DNA of 49,871 nt from positions 44,159 to 94,029 of the forward strand of contig DIOL01000011.1 in assembly GCA_002423895.1 (NCBI GenBank). The letters are read 5' to 3'. Positions within the stretch are counted from its first letter, which is position 1; every line of letters begins with the position of its first letter. Below the pieces are notes generated by a model. That model was not told the DNA's origin, did no database searches, and saw only the letters and a program-made list of their open reading frames with translations. The position numbers and the translations under genes were made by a program. This DNA comes from Bacteroidales bacterium UBA5515 (GTDB lineage: Bacteria > Bacteroidota > Bacteroidia > Bacteroidales > P3). Shown here one piece after another: positions 7,968-17,992 of this stretch.

Positions 7968-8975
7968 ATGGTAAAGATAGCAATCAATGGATTTGGACGT
8001 ATCGGAAGGATTTCTTTCAGAAACATTCAATCTAAAAACAACTTGGAAGTTGTAGCAATAAACGACTTAACTGACGCAACAACCCTTGCACATTTATTAA
8101 AATATGACTCAGTTCACGGTCGTTTCAATGGAGAAGTTTATGCAGAAGGTGAATACCTTGTGGTAAACGGAAAGAAGATTAGAGTCTTTGCAGAAAAAGA
8201 TCCTGAAAATCTTCCTTGGGGAGAGTTAGGAATTGACATAGTTATTGAGTCAACTGGTATTTTCCGCAATAAAGAAAAAATGGGAAAACATATAAAAGCA
8301 GGAGCAAAGAAAGTTATTTTAACAGTTCCAGCTGATAAGGCAGAAGATGTTGATGCAACAGTGGTTTTAGGAGTAAATGATAACATTCTTACAAAAGAAA
8401 TGACTTGTATTTCTAACGCTTCTTGTACAACTAACTGTTTAGCTCCAGTTGCAAAAATTCTTAACGATAAATTTGGAGTTAAAAGAGGTTTAATGAACAC
8501 TGTTCACTCTTATACTAACGACCAACAAATATTAGATCTTCCTCACAAAGATCTTCGTAGAGCAAGAGCAGCTGCAGTTTCAATCATCCCAACTTCAACA
8601 GGTGCAGCAAAAGCTGTAGGTTTAGTTATTCCTGAATTAAAAGGAAAACTTGATGGTTTATCAATGAGAGTTCCAACTCCAGACGGTTCCGTTGTTGACT
8701 TAACAGTTGAACTTGAAAAAACTGTAACTAAAGAAGAAATCAATGCAGCTATGAAAGAAGCAGCTCAAGGACCTATGAAAGGTATTTTAGAATACACTGA
8801 AGATCCAATTGTAAGCTGTGACATACTTGGAAATCCTCATTCATCAATCTTCGATTCAAAACTTACAATGGTTCTTGAAGGAAATATGGTGAAAGTTGTT
8901 TCATGGTATGACAACGAAAACGGATACTCTAACAGAGTTTGTGATTTGGCTGAAAAATTAGCAAAACTAATCTAA
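7968..8975 (+). CDS. gapA: Glyceraldehyde-3-phosphate dehydrogenase, type I
   Basis: This 335-residue glycolytic enzyme catalyses the NAD-dependent oxidative phosphorylation of glyceraldehyde 3-phosphate. It has the N-terminal NAD site INGFGRIGR with acidic Asp33 (AINDL) favouring NAD over NADP. The active site is SNASCTTNCLAP with nucleophile Cys153, base His180 is in NTVHSYTNDQ, and the closing motif is SWYDNENGYSNRV. The length is that of the complete enzyme. It has its own promoter and terminator and appears monocistronic. The gene is rich in A-ending and C-ending codons compared with its neighbours, as expected for high expression. Confidence 0.97.
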   Translation: MVKIAINGFGRIGRISFRNIQSKNNLEVVAINDLTDATTLAHLLKYDSVHGRFNGEVYAEGEYLVVNGKKIRVFAEKDPENLPWGELGIDIVIESTGIFRNKEKMGKHIKAGAKKVILTVPADKAEDVDATVVLGVNDNILTKEMTCISNASCTTNCLAPVAKILNDKFGVKRGLMNTVHSYTNDQQILDLPHKDLRRARAAAVSIIPTSTGAAKAVGLVIPELKGKLDGLSMRVPTPDGSVVDLTVELEKTVTKEEINAAMKEAAQGPMKGILEYTEDPIVSCDILGNPHSSIFDSKLTMVLEGNMVKVVSWYDNENGYSNRVCDLAEKLAKLI

Positions 8976-9012
8976 TCCTTCTCAGAAAATTAACAACCAT
9001 AATAATTGGAAT

Positions 9013-9047
9013 GGGAGCAATACATAATTGTATTGTTCCCTTTTTTT
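9013..9047 (+). terminator. Terminator after gapA
   Basis: GGGAGCAATACA at 9013-9024 pairs with TGTATTGTTCCC at 9029-9040 (one G-U wobble) across the loop TAAT, followed by seven T. Confidence 0.85.
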
Positions 9048-9157
9048 GTGTCATATTGAAAACAGTTTTTAAAATATTATTTCTTGAAGAATTAATTCTC
9101 TTACAATAAAAACCATTATTTGTAGTTGTATATTCATATACTAAACATAAAAAAGAT

Positions 9158-10825
9158 ATGAAAACAGATTTAGAAATTGCACATGAATATTCAATGCTAC
9201 ATATAAAAGATATTGCTTCAAAACTAAATATACACAAAGAAGATATTGAATATTATGGTAAATATAAGGCTAAATTGCCTTTAAACTTGATAGATGAAGA
9301 AAAAATAAAAAAAACCAAATTAGTTTTGGTAACAGCCATTACTCCAACCCCTGCAGGAGAAGGAAAAACAACAGTTTCAATTGGACTTTCAATGGCTTTA
9401 AATGCAATTAGCAAAAAGACAATAGTTGTTCTTCGTGAGCCTTCTCTTGGTCCAGTGTTTGGAGTAAAAGGAGGAGCAACAGGTGGTGGATACTCTCAAG
9501 TTGTACCTATGGAAGATATTAACCTTCATTTTACAGGCGACTTTGCTGCCATTGAAAAAGCTCACAACTTGCTTTCAGCAATAATTGATAATAATGTTCA
9601 AAGTAAGAAAAATAATCTATGTATTGACCCAAGAACAATACGCTGGCCAATGGTAATGGATATGAATGACCGCTCGCTAAGACATATTGTTATTGGAATG
9701 GGAGGAAGTGCAAATGGTGTTGTTCGTGAAAGTGGATTTAAGATTACTGCAGCCTCTGAGGTAATGGCAATTCTTTGTATGAGTTCAAACCTTGAAGACC
9801 TAAAAGAAAGATTGGGTAATATATTTATTGGATACACCTACGAGAAAAAGCCAATCTTTGCAAGAGATTTGAAAGTGCATGGAGCTATGGCTGCTTTGTT
9901 GAAAGACGCAATAAAACCAAATCTTGTTCAAACAACAGAAGGAACACCTGCCATTATTCATGGAGGACCTTTTGCGAATATAGCACAAGGAACAAATACA
10001 ATTATTGGAACTAAAATGGGTATGAGCCTTTCAGATATAGTTGTAACTGAAGCTGGTTTTGGTGCTGACTTGGGAGCTGAAAAGTTTATAGACATAAAGT
10101 GTAGAGAGTCAGGTCTTAGACCAGATGCAATAGTTTTGGTTGCAACAATTCGTGCTTTACGTTACCATGGAGGAGTTGGTGTTAAGCAAATTGGTGAACA
10201 AAACCTTGACGCTGTAAAGAAAGGAATTGAAAATCTTGAAAAACACATTGAAAACATTAAACTCTTTGGACTTACTCCAATAGTTGCAATCAACAAGTTT
10301 GCCAATGATTCACAAGAAGAAATTGATTTTGTTAAAGAATCATGTAAATCATCAGGAGTAAAAGTTTTTGATTTAGAGGTTTGGGCAAAAGGTTCTCAAG
10401 GAGCAATTGATATTGCAAAAGAAATTGAGAAAAACATTCAAACAAAAGAAGAAGTTAATTTCCTATATGATAAAGAAGCTTCAATTGAGGATAAAGTAAC
10501 AACAATTGCCATGAAACTCTATGGAGCTAAGAAAGTCGAATTTTCTTCAAAGGCTTGTTCTGAAATGAAGAATATAAATGAATTAGGACTTTCTTCTTTG
10601 CCAATATGTATGGCCAAGACTCAAAAATCAATTTCTGATGACCCTAATCTTAGAGCAAGACCAAAAGACTTTACATTTAAGGTTAGAGATGTTGAGATTT
10701 CTTCAGGAGCAGGATTTATTGTCCCAATTGCAGGAGAAATGATGCTAATGCCTGGCCTTCCAGAAATCCCTTCATCAGAGAATATTGATATTGATAATGA
10801 AGGAAACATTGTTGGACTTTTCTAA
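9158..10825 (+). CDS. fhs: Formate--tetrahydrofolate ligase
   Basis: This 555-residue enzyme makes 10-formyl-THF from formate, THF and ATP, feeding purine and methionyl-tRNA formylation. The ATP-binding loop TPTPAGEGKTT is at residues 62-72, followed by REPSLGPVFGVKGGATGGGYSQV and NLHFTGDFAAI, both diagnostic of this family. The end motif FIVPIAGEMMLMPGLP is present and the length is the family's usual value. The upstream 180 bases contain the gapA terminator and no clear -10. Downstream lies a long bulged inverted repeat that may end the transcript. Confidence 0.96.
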   Translation: MKTDLEIAHEYSMLHIKDIASKLNIHKEDIEYYGKYKAKLPLNLIDEEKIKKTKLVLVTAITPTPAGEGKTTVSIGLSMALNAISKKTIVVLREPSLGPVFGVKGGATGGGYSQVVPMEDINLHFTGDFAAIEKAHNLLSAIIDNNVQSKKNNLCIDPRTIRWPMVMDMNDRSLRHIVIGMGGSANGVVRESGFKITAASEVMAILCMSSNLEDLKERLGNIFIGYTYEKKPIFARDLKVHGAMAALLKDAIKPNLVQTTEGTPAIIHGGPFANIAQGTNTIIGTKMGMSLSDIVVTEAGFGADLGAEKFIDIKCRESGLRPDAIVLVATIRALRYHGGVGVKQIGEQNLDAVKKGIENLEKHIENIKLFGLTPIVAINKFANDSQEEIDFVKESCKSSGVKVFDLEVWAKGSQGAIDIAKEIEKNIQTKEEVNFLYDKEASIEDKVTTIAMKLYGAKKVEFSSKACSEMKNINELGLSSLPICMAKTQKSISDDPNLRARPKDFTFKVRDVEISSGAGFIVPIAGEMMLMPGLPEIPSSENIDIDNEGNIVGLF

Positions 10826-10831
10826 AAAGAG

Positions 10832-10923
10832 AAAAATAAACGCTTATTTGATAAAGTCAGAAAAACATCAATCATAATTAAAAATATATCCCTTATATTT
10901 TCAAATAAGTCTCGTTTATTTTT
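10832..10923. repeat. Long bulged inverted repeat behind fhs
   Basis: The 20 bases at 10832-10851 pair with 10901-10923. CTTATTTGA (10843-10851) matches TCAAATAAG (10901-10909), then after a 3-base bulge (TCT) AAAAATAAACG (10832-10842) matches CGTTTATTTTT (10913-10923). The loop is about 49 bases. The 3' arm ends in T, so it could terminate fhs, though the AT-rich stem and large loop are unusual for that. Confidence 0.55.
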
Positions 10924-10951
10924 AAGTAAGTCAAGCTTATTTTGATATAAC

Positions 10952-10982
10952 AAAAAAGTGGCCACCTTTTAGGTAGCCACTT
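10952..10982 (-). terminator. Terminator of the giant T9SS gene
   Basis: The hairpin arms AAGTGGCCACCT (10956-10967) and AGGTAGCCACTT (10971-10982) pair with one mismatch around a TTT loop. On the minus strand the stem runs into a T-run (10952-10957), as expected for the convergent minus-strand gene ending at 11026. Confidence 0.78.
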
Positions 10983-11025
10983 CGTGTTTAGTTGTCTATT
11001 TATTTTAAATAGTACCTTCTGGTTA

Positions 11026-14000
11026 TTATTTTACTATTAACTTTTGGGTTCTACTTATTTGATCGTTTTGTAGTCTTACATAATATACGCCATTGGCCAT
11101 ATCACTTACATTTATGGTTTCTTCTACCTTATTGTTGTGTGCTCTGGTGTTAATGGTGTTGATTATGCGGCCTTGTACATCACTAATGGTAATCTTTACA
11201 TCACCTTGTAAGCCTTTTACTACTAATTTAGTTTCTTGACTTGCTGGGTTTGGATACATCATTACTGTTATTACGCTTCCGTCTATAGTATTTAATCCTA
11301 AGGTTTGGAAGGTTTGTGTTGTTCCATATTCTGTTCCACTTGCTGTGGTTGCAAAGGATTTAAACTCATATAGTGTTGATGGTTCTATGCCTGTTAGTTG
11401 ATATGTTATGGTATCATTTACTGGTACTACGGTTACTGGTGTCCAGGTGCTTGCACTTGCTGCTTTCCATTCAAAGCCTTGATTGGTGATGGCTTCACTG
11501 CCTGCAGTTATGGTTCCATTTAGTGTTGCATTTCTATCGTTTACTGGATTAGCTAAATTGGTTACTACTGTTGGTGGGGTTACGCCTGGTGTTTGTGTGG
11601 TGAAGGTTAGTGTGGTTCCATAGTAATTGGTCATGCTGGCTGTTCTTGCATATGCTCTTACTTCATAGGTAGTAGAGTGTTGTAGGTTGGTTACTGATGC
11701 AGTGATGTTGTTAGTTCCTGTAGCAGAGATTATGTTTGCGTCTGGCCATGCTTGACTTGGTAGCTTATATTCAAAGCCTCTTGCATTGATTTCTTCTGAA
11801 CCTTGTGCTATTGTTCCATTGAATGTTGCATTAGTTTGAGTTATGCCTGTAGTGGTTAATGTAGTTACTGTTGGTGGTACTATTGCTGGGGTTGCAAATG
11901 ATAGGGTTGCTCCATATACTCTTCCATCGGTTGGTGTAACGGAATAAGCTCTTACTTCATAGTTGGTGTTGGCTATTAGTGTAGTTATTGCATAGTTGAA
12001 TGGAGTAGCAATTGTTGTTACTGCTTGGTCTGTCCAAGTTGTTTCTACATTTGTTTTGTATTCAAATCCTATTGCAGTTACTGCTTCTGTACCTTGAACA
12101 TATGTACCTTGGAAGGTTGCATTTGTTTGAGTTATTGCTGAAGGAGCCAAAGTAGTTACTTGAACTGCTTGGTGTCCTGCTGTAGTTGTAAATGTATCTT
12201 GTACCCAAGCTGAATAGTTAGTTCCACAATTAGCTCTTACAAAGTAAGTGTAATGAGTTGCTGGTGTTAGGGTTGAAGGGAAAGTATAGGTTGTGCTTGA
12301 AACATCTACTGGTGTTCCTGTTGCTTCCAAACGTACTTGCCATTGACTTTCTGTGCCTGATGGTATCCAGCTAATGGTTGCTGAGGTGTTTTGAATATTA
12401 CTTACTGCTAAATTGGTTGGTGGTGTACAAGCTGAACCACTTGGGTCGTATACTGTTACATCGTCTAATCCAACTCCATATCCATAGTCACCAAATCCTT
12501 CAAATGCTATTTGATAGGTTGAAGATGCTGAAGGTAATGCAACTGAATCTAATTGCCATGCTGTAATACTAGAAGTAGAGTGGAATAATTGTGTCCAAGA
12601 ACTATCTGAGCTTGCTCTGTAGAATACTTTTAATTCATCTTGATCAGATCCCCAAGCACTTTGTAGATGCCAGAAACTAACGTAAGGTGTAGCTAATCCT
12701 GAAATATCTAAAAGTGGAGAGACTAATTTTGTTTTGCTTCCAGAAGTATTATAGAAATATGCTATCTTTTGACCTCCATGTGCAGGTGTTGATGAACTAT
12801 AATAATTATCTTCATTAGTCCAATCAATTGCTCCAGAAACATATTCTTGTTGCCAACAAATTAATCCACTTTCAAAACCTTCAGTCCATGGGAAAGTTGA
12901 AATAGCTCCAGCATAACAAGTTGTTGCAAAAGTAACAACTGGACTTGCTTCTGAAAGTTCAGTACCACAATTAGTTCTAACATAAATATCATAAGTTGTA
13001 GCTGAAGTTAATCCTCCTAAAATATATGGGTTTGAATTAGCTAAAACAGAATCATAATCAGTTGCGCCACTTGGTCTATAATAAACATACCAAGATGCAT
13101 CTGTTGTATTTCCATTTGTCCATCCTATTTCAATATCGTTTTGATTACTATTTACAGAAACAACATTGGTAGGTTTTGCACATGATGGAAGAGCATCAAT
13201 TAAAACATCATCTAAACGTAAATAATATCCATCAGGTGTATTTTGACGTACAAAAGCAATATATCTATTACCTGAATATTGACTTAAGTTTACTTCGTAT
13301 TCTTGCCAAGAGCCTGAAGGAAGCATTTGAGTAAATATTTGAGTAAAGTTAGGTAAATTTCCATATTGTCCCATTCCAGTGGTATCTAATACCACATCTA
13401 CATCAGAAATATATACTGATATTTCATCAGGTTCACTTGTTCCATTCCAAGCCCTCATTGCCCAAAAACGTAATCTTTCACCTCCTGTTAAAGCAATTTG
13501 AGGTGTAATTAACCAGTCGTTATGATTTGTTGTACCATAATCAGTATAACACATTGCATGACCATTACCTGAATGACTTCCATCTCCAGCATATCCACTT
13601 GAACTATGTTTCCAGAAATAATCTGTGCCAGAATCTCCTTTATTTACAACTGTCCAACAGTTAGGAGCAGGTTTGTTTCCTGGTGCTACAGCTGGAGCCC
13701 AGTTTGTGCTTTCAAATCCTTCAGCCCAAGGGAAAGAAGAAATTATTCCACAAGCTGTTGCTAAATTAACAACAGGACTTGCTTCTGATAAGTCAATACT
13801 ACAATCTGTTTTTACATATATATCATATACTGTTGAAGAAATTAATCCTGATAATATGTAAGGGTTAGAATTAACTAAAACAGAATCATAATCTGTTGTT
13901 CCACTTGGTCTATAATAAACATACCATGAAGCATCAGTAGTATTTCCATTTGTCCAACTTAATTCTATACTGTTTTGAGTATTGCTTACTGAAACAACAT

Positions 14001-17000
14001 TAGTTGGTCGAGCACATGCAGGAATAGATTCAACTAATACATCATCTAAACGAAGATACCAACCATTATCAGGAGTATGTTTCCTAACAAAAGCAATATA
14101 ACGATTACCTGAATATTGGTTTAAATTTACCTCGTACTGTTGCCAATTTCCAACAGGTATTCCTGTTTGATAAACTTCAGTAAAGCCAGAAATAGAATCA
14201 AGTATTCCCATATTTGTTATATCAATTGTTAAATCTGCATCAGATACCCAAATTGAAATTTCATCTAATTCACTTGTTGTTGTAGAATAATTCATTGCCC
14301 AAAAACGAAGTCTTTCATTTCCTGTTAATGATAACTCAGGTGTTATTAGCCAATCATTATTTTGGTTGCTATTATCCGTGTATATTTGAGCAGAGCCTGT
14401 TCCTGAATGATAATAAGATGTGGAAAGTGTCCAAAGATTTGAAGAACCATTTCCTTTATTAACATTGATCCAGCAATTTGGAGCAGAAGCATTTCCTGGA
14501 GCTTGTGAAGCAATCCAAGATGTTTCAAATCCTTCACTCCAAGGGAATGTTGTGATTATATCACAAGCTGTATTGAATGAAATGGTAAGTGATGTAAGTG
14601 AAGTATCATTTGTTGAGCATAATGAACGAACTCTTGCTTGATAATTAGATGAATTATTTAATCCTGTTAAAGTATATGGATTTGAGTTAGCATTTGCTTG
14701 GTTCCATGTTGAACTTGAATTTTCTTTATATTCTATTATCCAATTTGTTGCTTGTCCATTTTCTTGCCATGCTAAATCAATAGATGTTGTTGTTGGGTTT
14801 GAAGCAACCAGTGCACTTGGAGTTGGACATGAAACAACTGATAATTGAATATTATCAACTGCTGCTGGTGGCTGAATATCAGTTGTTGCGGAACTTTCAT
14901 TTCTCCAATGAACTAATAAACGCCATGTTCTTCCTGCCAAATTAGGGAATTGAATACTGTTTATTCTCATTGTTTTGTGTTGCCATACATTAGACATGCT
15001 TAACCAATGTTCACCTAAACCAGCATAATTACCTATCTGAGCAGAGATGTCTAAGCCTCCTGCGGGAATATTACCTGCAGTAATATTTGCATCAAGTGGT
15101 ACTAGGTACATTCTTAAGAAATCATTATGTGCAGCTCCTCCTTGTGCTCTCCAATCAAATGAAAGCTCTAACTCACCCGCTCCCGTTGGTACTTCAAAGT
15201 CTCTATAAGCATAAACTCTTGATGTTCCTACTGTATAAGCATTTGATACACCTGCATCATTTGAAATATAAAGTCCTGTTGTTCCTAATGTATCTGCAGC
15301 TGTTCCAATTATCCATTGATTTGTTTGAGTTCCATTAATAAATGTCCAAGCATTATTTTCAGTCACATTTTCAAAATCATGTGTATAAGGCAATGTTGCT
15401 GCTATAGCTGGAGTAACTATTGTTACAATATTACTCCATGCTCCATCTGTACAATTTTGACGTACTGCAAAACTATATGGAGTTTGAGGTGTAAGACTTG
15501 AAACTATATATGGGATCGGATCTGTAGAAGAAAGAACCATTGTTTGAGTTGCTGTTGATGGATCAAAAGCAGTTGAATCTCCGTATGCAATTACCCAACC
15601 TATAGTATTTCCATTGTCCATCCAATCCAATTCAACTGAAGTTGCAGAAAGGATTGTTGAAGTTAGGTCATAAGTATTTGGACAAGCTGGAATTTCATCA
15701 ACTTCTACGTCATCTAACCAATAATACCAGTTATCAGCATTTGAATTATGTTTAAATGCAATATAATTCCCTGAACCTTGAAGTTGTATTCCTGCTAACA
15801 TTATTCTATATTCTATCCAGTTTGTAGTACTTGGTGAAATTAGTTGAACAGCTTCAAATGTTGTTGTGTCATTTGGATTGCTCATTACTCCTACAGTTAT
15901 TGTTCCTGATTGATTATTTACACCTTCAGCTTTTAACCAAAATGAAACCATAAGAGTATTTAAATCTGCATTAAAAGCAGGAGTTACAGAATAAGTTGGA
16001 GTTGTAGTTACAGTTTGGAATTTAATACTTGCAGGAGAAGTGTGATAAGTATAACCATCTATTGAAGGATAAGCTGTATATGGATTATTTATTACTGGTC
16101 TTGTCCAGCATGGAGGAAAAGAGCCTGAAGATGTTCCATAAGTATCAATATTATCTGACCAAGGTAAAGTAGATATTTCATCACATAGAGTTCGGAAATT
16201 AACTATTGGACTTGCTTCTGATAATTGAGTTCCACAATCTGTTGCAACATAAATATCATAACCACTTGATGGAAGTAAACTTGTTAAAACATACGGATTA
16301 GAAGTAACTAATACTGAATCGTATGTTGTAGAAGTAGATTGTTTATAATAAACCCACCATGAAGCATCGGCTGAATTTCCATTCACCCATGAAACTTCAG
16401 CATCTGTTGTTGTAATACTTGAAATAGTAACATTTGTTGGTCTCATACAAGAAGGCAATTCTGATATTTCAACATCGTCCAAACGTAGATACCATCCATT
16501 ATTAGGTTCATTTCTTCTTACAAAAGCAATGTATCTATCTCCTGAGTATTGACTTAAATTAATCTCATATTGTTGCCAAGCTCCAATAGGTATTCCTGTT
16601 TGGAAAACTTGAGTAAATCCTTGTATTGAATCATATACTCCCATATTGGTTGTATCAATAGATGTTATAATTCCATCAGAAATCCAAACAGAGATTTCAT
16701 CAACTTCACTTGAAGTTGCACTATAATTTTGAGCCCAAAATCTTAATCTTTCATTTCCAGTTAGTGTGATTTTTGGAGAAATAAGCCAGTCATTATTTTG
16801 ACTATTATTATCAGTATACATTTGTGCGGCACCAGTTCCTGTGTGTGCTGTTGTGCCTCTTGACCAAATATTTGTACTTCCGGAACCTTTATCTATGTTA
16901 GTCCAACAATTAGGAGCCAATAAATTACCTGGAGAAACTGCTGGTGACCAAGCAACCTCAAATCCTTCATTCCATGGAAATGTTGTTATTGCATCACACG

Positions 17001-17799
17001 TAGTTGCAAATGTTATTGTAGAAGACCATAAACTTTGATCTGTTGAACAATCTGTTTGTACTCTTGCTTTATATGCTGTTGATGAATTAAGGGTTGTAAA
17101 TGTATATGGGTTTGCAACTCCAGAAATTGTTGTTGCATTTGCCCAATCTGTTTCTGTTGCTAACATATATTGAATATTCCAAGTGCTTCCTGTTGCATCT
17201 GTCCATCCTAAATCAACTCCTGTTAATGTGGGATTTGATGCAATTATATTTGTTGGTGCAGGACAGGTTAAATCTAATATTGTTACATTATCTAAACCTA
17301 CTGGATATCCATAGTCATCATATCCTTCAAATGCTATTTGATAAGTTGATGATCCATTTGTAAGAGGGAGGGTGACCATTGTCCAGGATGGAGTATTTTG
17401 ACTTAAGTATAGTATTTCCGTCCAAGTAGAAGTGGAAACTGTATCATTTCGATAATATACTTTTATTGTATTTTGGTCCCCACTCCAATCAGATTGTGTG
17501 TACCAAAAAAACATTGTTGGATTTGTTAATGCTGAGATATCAAAAACTGGGGATACAAGCTTTGTTGTATTTCCAGTTGAGGAATGAGAGTATCTTGCAA
17601 ACTGCGTCCCTTCTTGTGCAGATGTTATCTGGGAAGCAGATGATGCAGCTGACCAACTGTTAGTTCCTGAGACAAATTGTTGCGTCCAATTGGTTAGTCC
17701 TGTTTCAAATCCTTCAGTCCATGGAAATGTACTAATGACTTGAGACCAACCTTGAATAGCGATAATCATCGCTAAAAGAAAAAATAGTAGTTTTTTCAT
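11026..17799 (-). CDS. Giant multidomain T9SS-secreted adhesin-like protein
   Basis: This 2257-residue protein starts with a signal peptide ending near GWSQ. About seven MAM-like/choice-of-anchor modules follow, each opening with a variant of FPWTEGFE (near residues 23, 275, 545, 805, 1085, 1356 and 1636). Most end in LDDV, and each is followed by a fibronectin type III domain (LGWTDATGSTWNIQY, Y.ARVQTDC). Three 95-100-residue repeats of the type ITQTNATFNGT..GFEYK start near 1881, 1980 and 2076. The last 75 residues (MYPNPASQETKLVVKG to QKLIVK) are a type A T9SS sorting domain for export and surface attachment. Cysteines at module borders suggest disulfides. Ligand unknown; no catalytic domain is visible. 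Confidence 0.9.
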   Translation of the reverse strand: MKKLLFFLLAMIIAIQGWSQVISTFPWTEGFETGLTNWTQQFVSGTNSWSAASSASQITSAQEGTQFARYSHSSTGNTTKLVSPVFDISALTNPTMFFWYTQSDWSGDQNTIKVYYRNDTVSTSTWTEILYLSQNTPSWTMVTLPLTNGSSTYQIAFEGYDDYGYPVGLDNVTILDLTCPAPTNIIASNPTLTGVDLGWTDATGSTWNIQYMLATETDWANATTISGVANPYTFTTLNSSTAYKARVQTDCSTDQSLWSSTITFATTCDAITTFPWNEGFEVAWSPAVSPGNLLAPNCWTNIDKGSGSTNIWSRGTTAHTGTGAAQMYTDNNSQNNDWLISPKITLTGNERLRFWAQNYSATSSEVDEISVWISDGIITSIDTTNMGVYDSIQGFTQVFQTGIPIGAWQQYEINLSQYSGDRYIAFVRRNEPNNGWYLRLDDVEISELPSCMRPTNVTISSITTTDAEVSWVNGNSADASWWVYYKQSTSTTYDSVLVTSNPYVLTSLLPSSGYDIYVATDCGTQLSEASPIVNFRTLCDEISTLPWSDNIDTYGTSSGSFPPCWTRPVINNPYTAYPSIDGYTYHTSPASIKFQTVTTTPTYSVTPAFNADLNTLMVSFWLKAEGVNNQSGTITVGVMSNPNDTTTFEAVQLISPSTTNWIEYRIMLAGIQLQGSGNYIAFKHNSNADNWYYWLDDVEVDEIPACPNTYDLTSTILSATSVELDWMDNGNTIGWVIAYGDSTAFDPSTATQTMVLSSTDPIPYIVSSLTPQTPYSFAVRQNCTDGAWSNIVTIVTPAIAATLPYTHDFENVTENNAWTFINGTQTNQWIIGTAADTLGTTGLYISNDAGVSNAYTVGTSRVYAYRDFEVPTGAGELELSFDWRAQGGAAHNDFLRMYLVPLDANITAGNIPAGGLDISAQIGNYAGLGEHWLSMSNVWQHKTMRINSIQFPNLAGRTWRLLVHWRNESSATTDIQPPAAVDNIQLSVVSCPTPSALVASNPTTTSIDLAWQENGQATNWIIEYKENSSSTWNQANANSNPYTLTGLNNSSNYQARVRSLCSTNDTSLTSLTISFNTACDIITTFPWSEGFETSWIASQAPGNASAPNCWINVNKGNGSSNLWTLSTSYYHSGTGSAQIYTDNSNQNNDWLITPELSLTGNERLRFWAMNYSTTTSELDEISIWVSDADLTIDITNMGILDSISGFTEVYQTGIPVGNWQQYEVNLNQYSGNRYIAFVRKHTPDNGWYLRLDDVLVESIPACARPTNVVSVSNTQNSIELSWTNGNTTDASWYVYYRPSGTTDYDSVLVNSNPYILSGLISSTVYDIYVKTDCSIDLSEASPVVNLATACGIISSFPWAEGFESTNWAPAVAPGNKPAPNCWTVVNKGDSGTDYFWKHSSSGYAGDGSHSGNGHAMCYTDYGTTNHNDWLITPQIALTGGERLRFWAMRAWNGTSEPDEISVYISDVDVVLDTTGMGQYGNLPNFTQIFTQMLPSGSWQEYEVNLSQYSGNRYIAFVRQNTPDGYYLRLDDVLIDALPSCAKPTNVVSVNSNQNDIEIGWTNGNTTDASWYVYYRPSGATDYDSVLANSNPYILGGLTSATTYDIYVRTNCGTELSEASPVVTFATTCYAGAISTFPWTEGFESGLICWQQEYVSGAIDWTNEDNYYSSSTPAHGGQKIAYFYNTSGSKTKLVSPLLDISGLATPYVSFWHLQSAWGSDQDELKVFYRASSDSSWTQLFHSTSSITAWQLDSVALPSASSTYQIAFEGFGDYGYGVGLDDVTVYDPSGSACTPPTNLAVSNIQNTSATISWIPSGTESQWQVRLEATGTPVDVSSTTYTFPSTLTPATHYTYFVRANCGTNYSAWVQDTFTTTAGHQAVQVTTLAPSAITQTNATFQGTYVQGTEAVTAIGFEYKTNVETTWTDQAVTTIATPFNYAITTLIANTNYEVRAYSVTPTDGRVYGATLSFATPAIVPPTVTTLTTTGITQTNATFNGTIAQGSEEINARGFEYKLPSQAWPDANIISATGTNNITASVTNLQHSTTYEVRAYARTASMTNYYGTTLTFTTQTPGVTPPTVVTNLANPVNDRNATLNGTITAGSEAITNQGFEWKAASASTWTPVTVVPVNDTITYQLTGIEPSTLYEFKSFATTASGTEYGTTQTFQTLGLNTIDGSVITVMMYPNPASQETKLVVKGLQGDVKITISDVQGRIINTINTRAHNNKVEETINVSDMANGVYYVRLQNDQISRTQKLIVK

Positions 17800-17865
17800 C
17801 TGTTTTTTTAATTATAAATGTTATTAAAATGTATGTATTATGAAAATAATACTGACAAAAAATTA

Positions 17866-17885
17866 AAAACATATTAATATGTTTT
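17866..17885. promoter_or_regulatory. 20-bp perfect palindrome at predicted start site
   Basis: AAAACATATTAATATGTTTT is a perfect inverted repeat. It begins 5 bases downstream (minus strand) of the -10 element at 17891-17898, so it covers the expected transcription start of the giant adhesin gene. This is a typical repressor position, but no regulator is identified. Confidence 0.5.
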
Positions 17886-17890
17886 GGAAA

Positions 17891-17921
17891 CAAAGGTATA
17901 AGGATGAAATATTATTAGAAA
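17891..17921 (-). promoter_or_regulatory. Promoter of the giant T9SS gene
   Basis: On the minus strand TACCTTTG (17898 to 17891) matches TAnnTTTG, with TTTC (17921 to 17918) 19 bases upstream, the same TTTC-19 arrangement as at gapA. It predicts a leader of about 85 bases. Confidence 0.5.
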
Positions 17922-17992
17922 GGGGCATGGAGCAAACTGCCTCATTATTTGGATGAAATGTAATATTTATAAGATGTAATGTAAAAAAAGAT

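Noticed and set aside
8138..8500. 120-codon minus-strand frame opposite gapA
   Set aside because: It lies wholly antisense to a strongly conserved gene, has no recognisable domain, and results from codon bias on the other strand.
13625..13861. Plus-strand frames of 60-90 codons inside the giant adhesin gene (also near 15087, 16841 and 17100)
   Set aside because: They mirror repeated adhesin modules, resemble each other only for that reason, and show no start-region signals.
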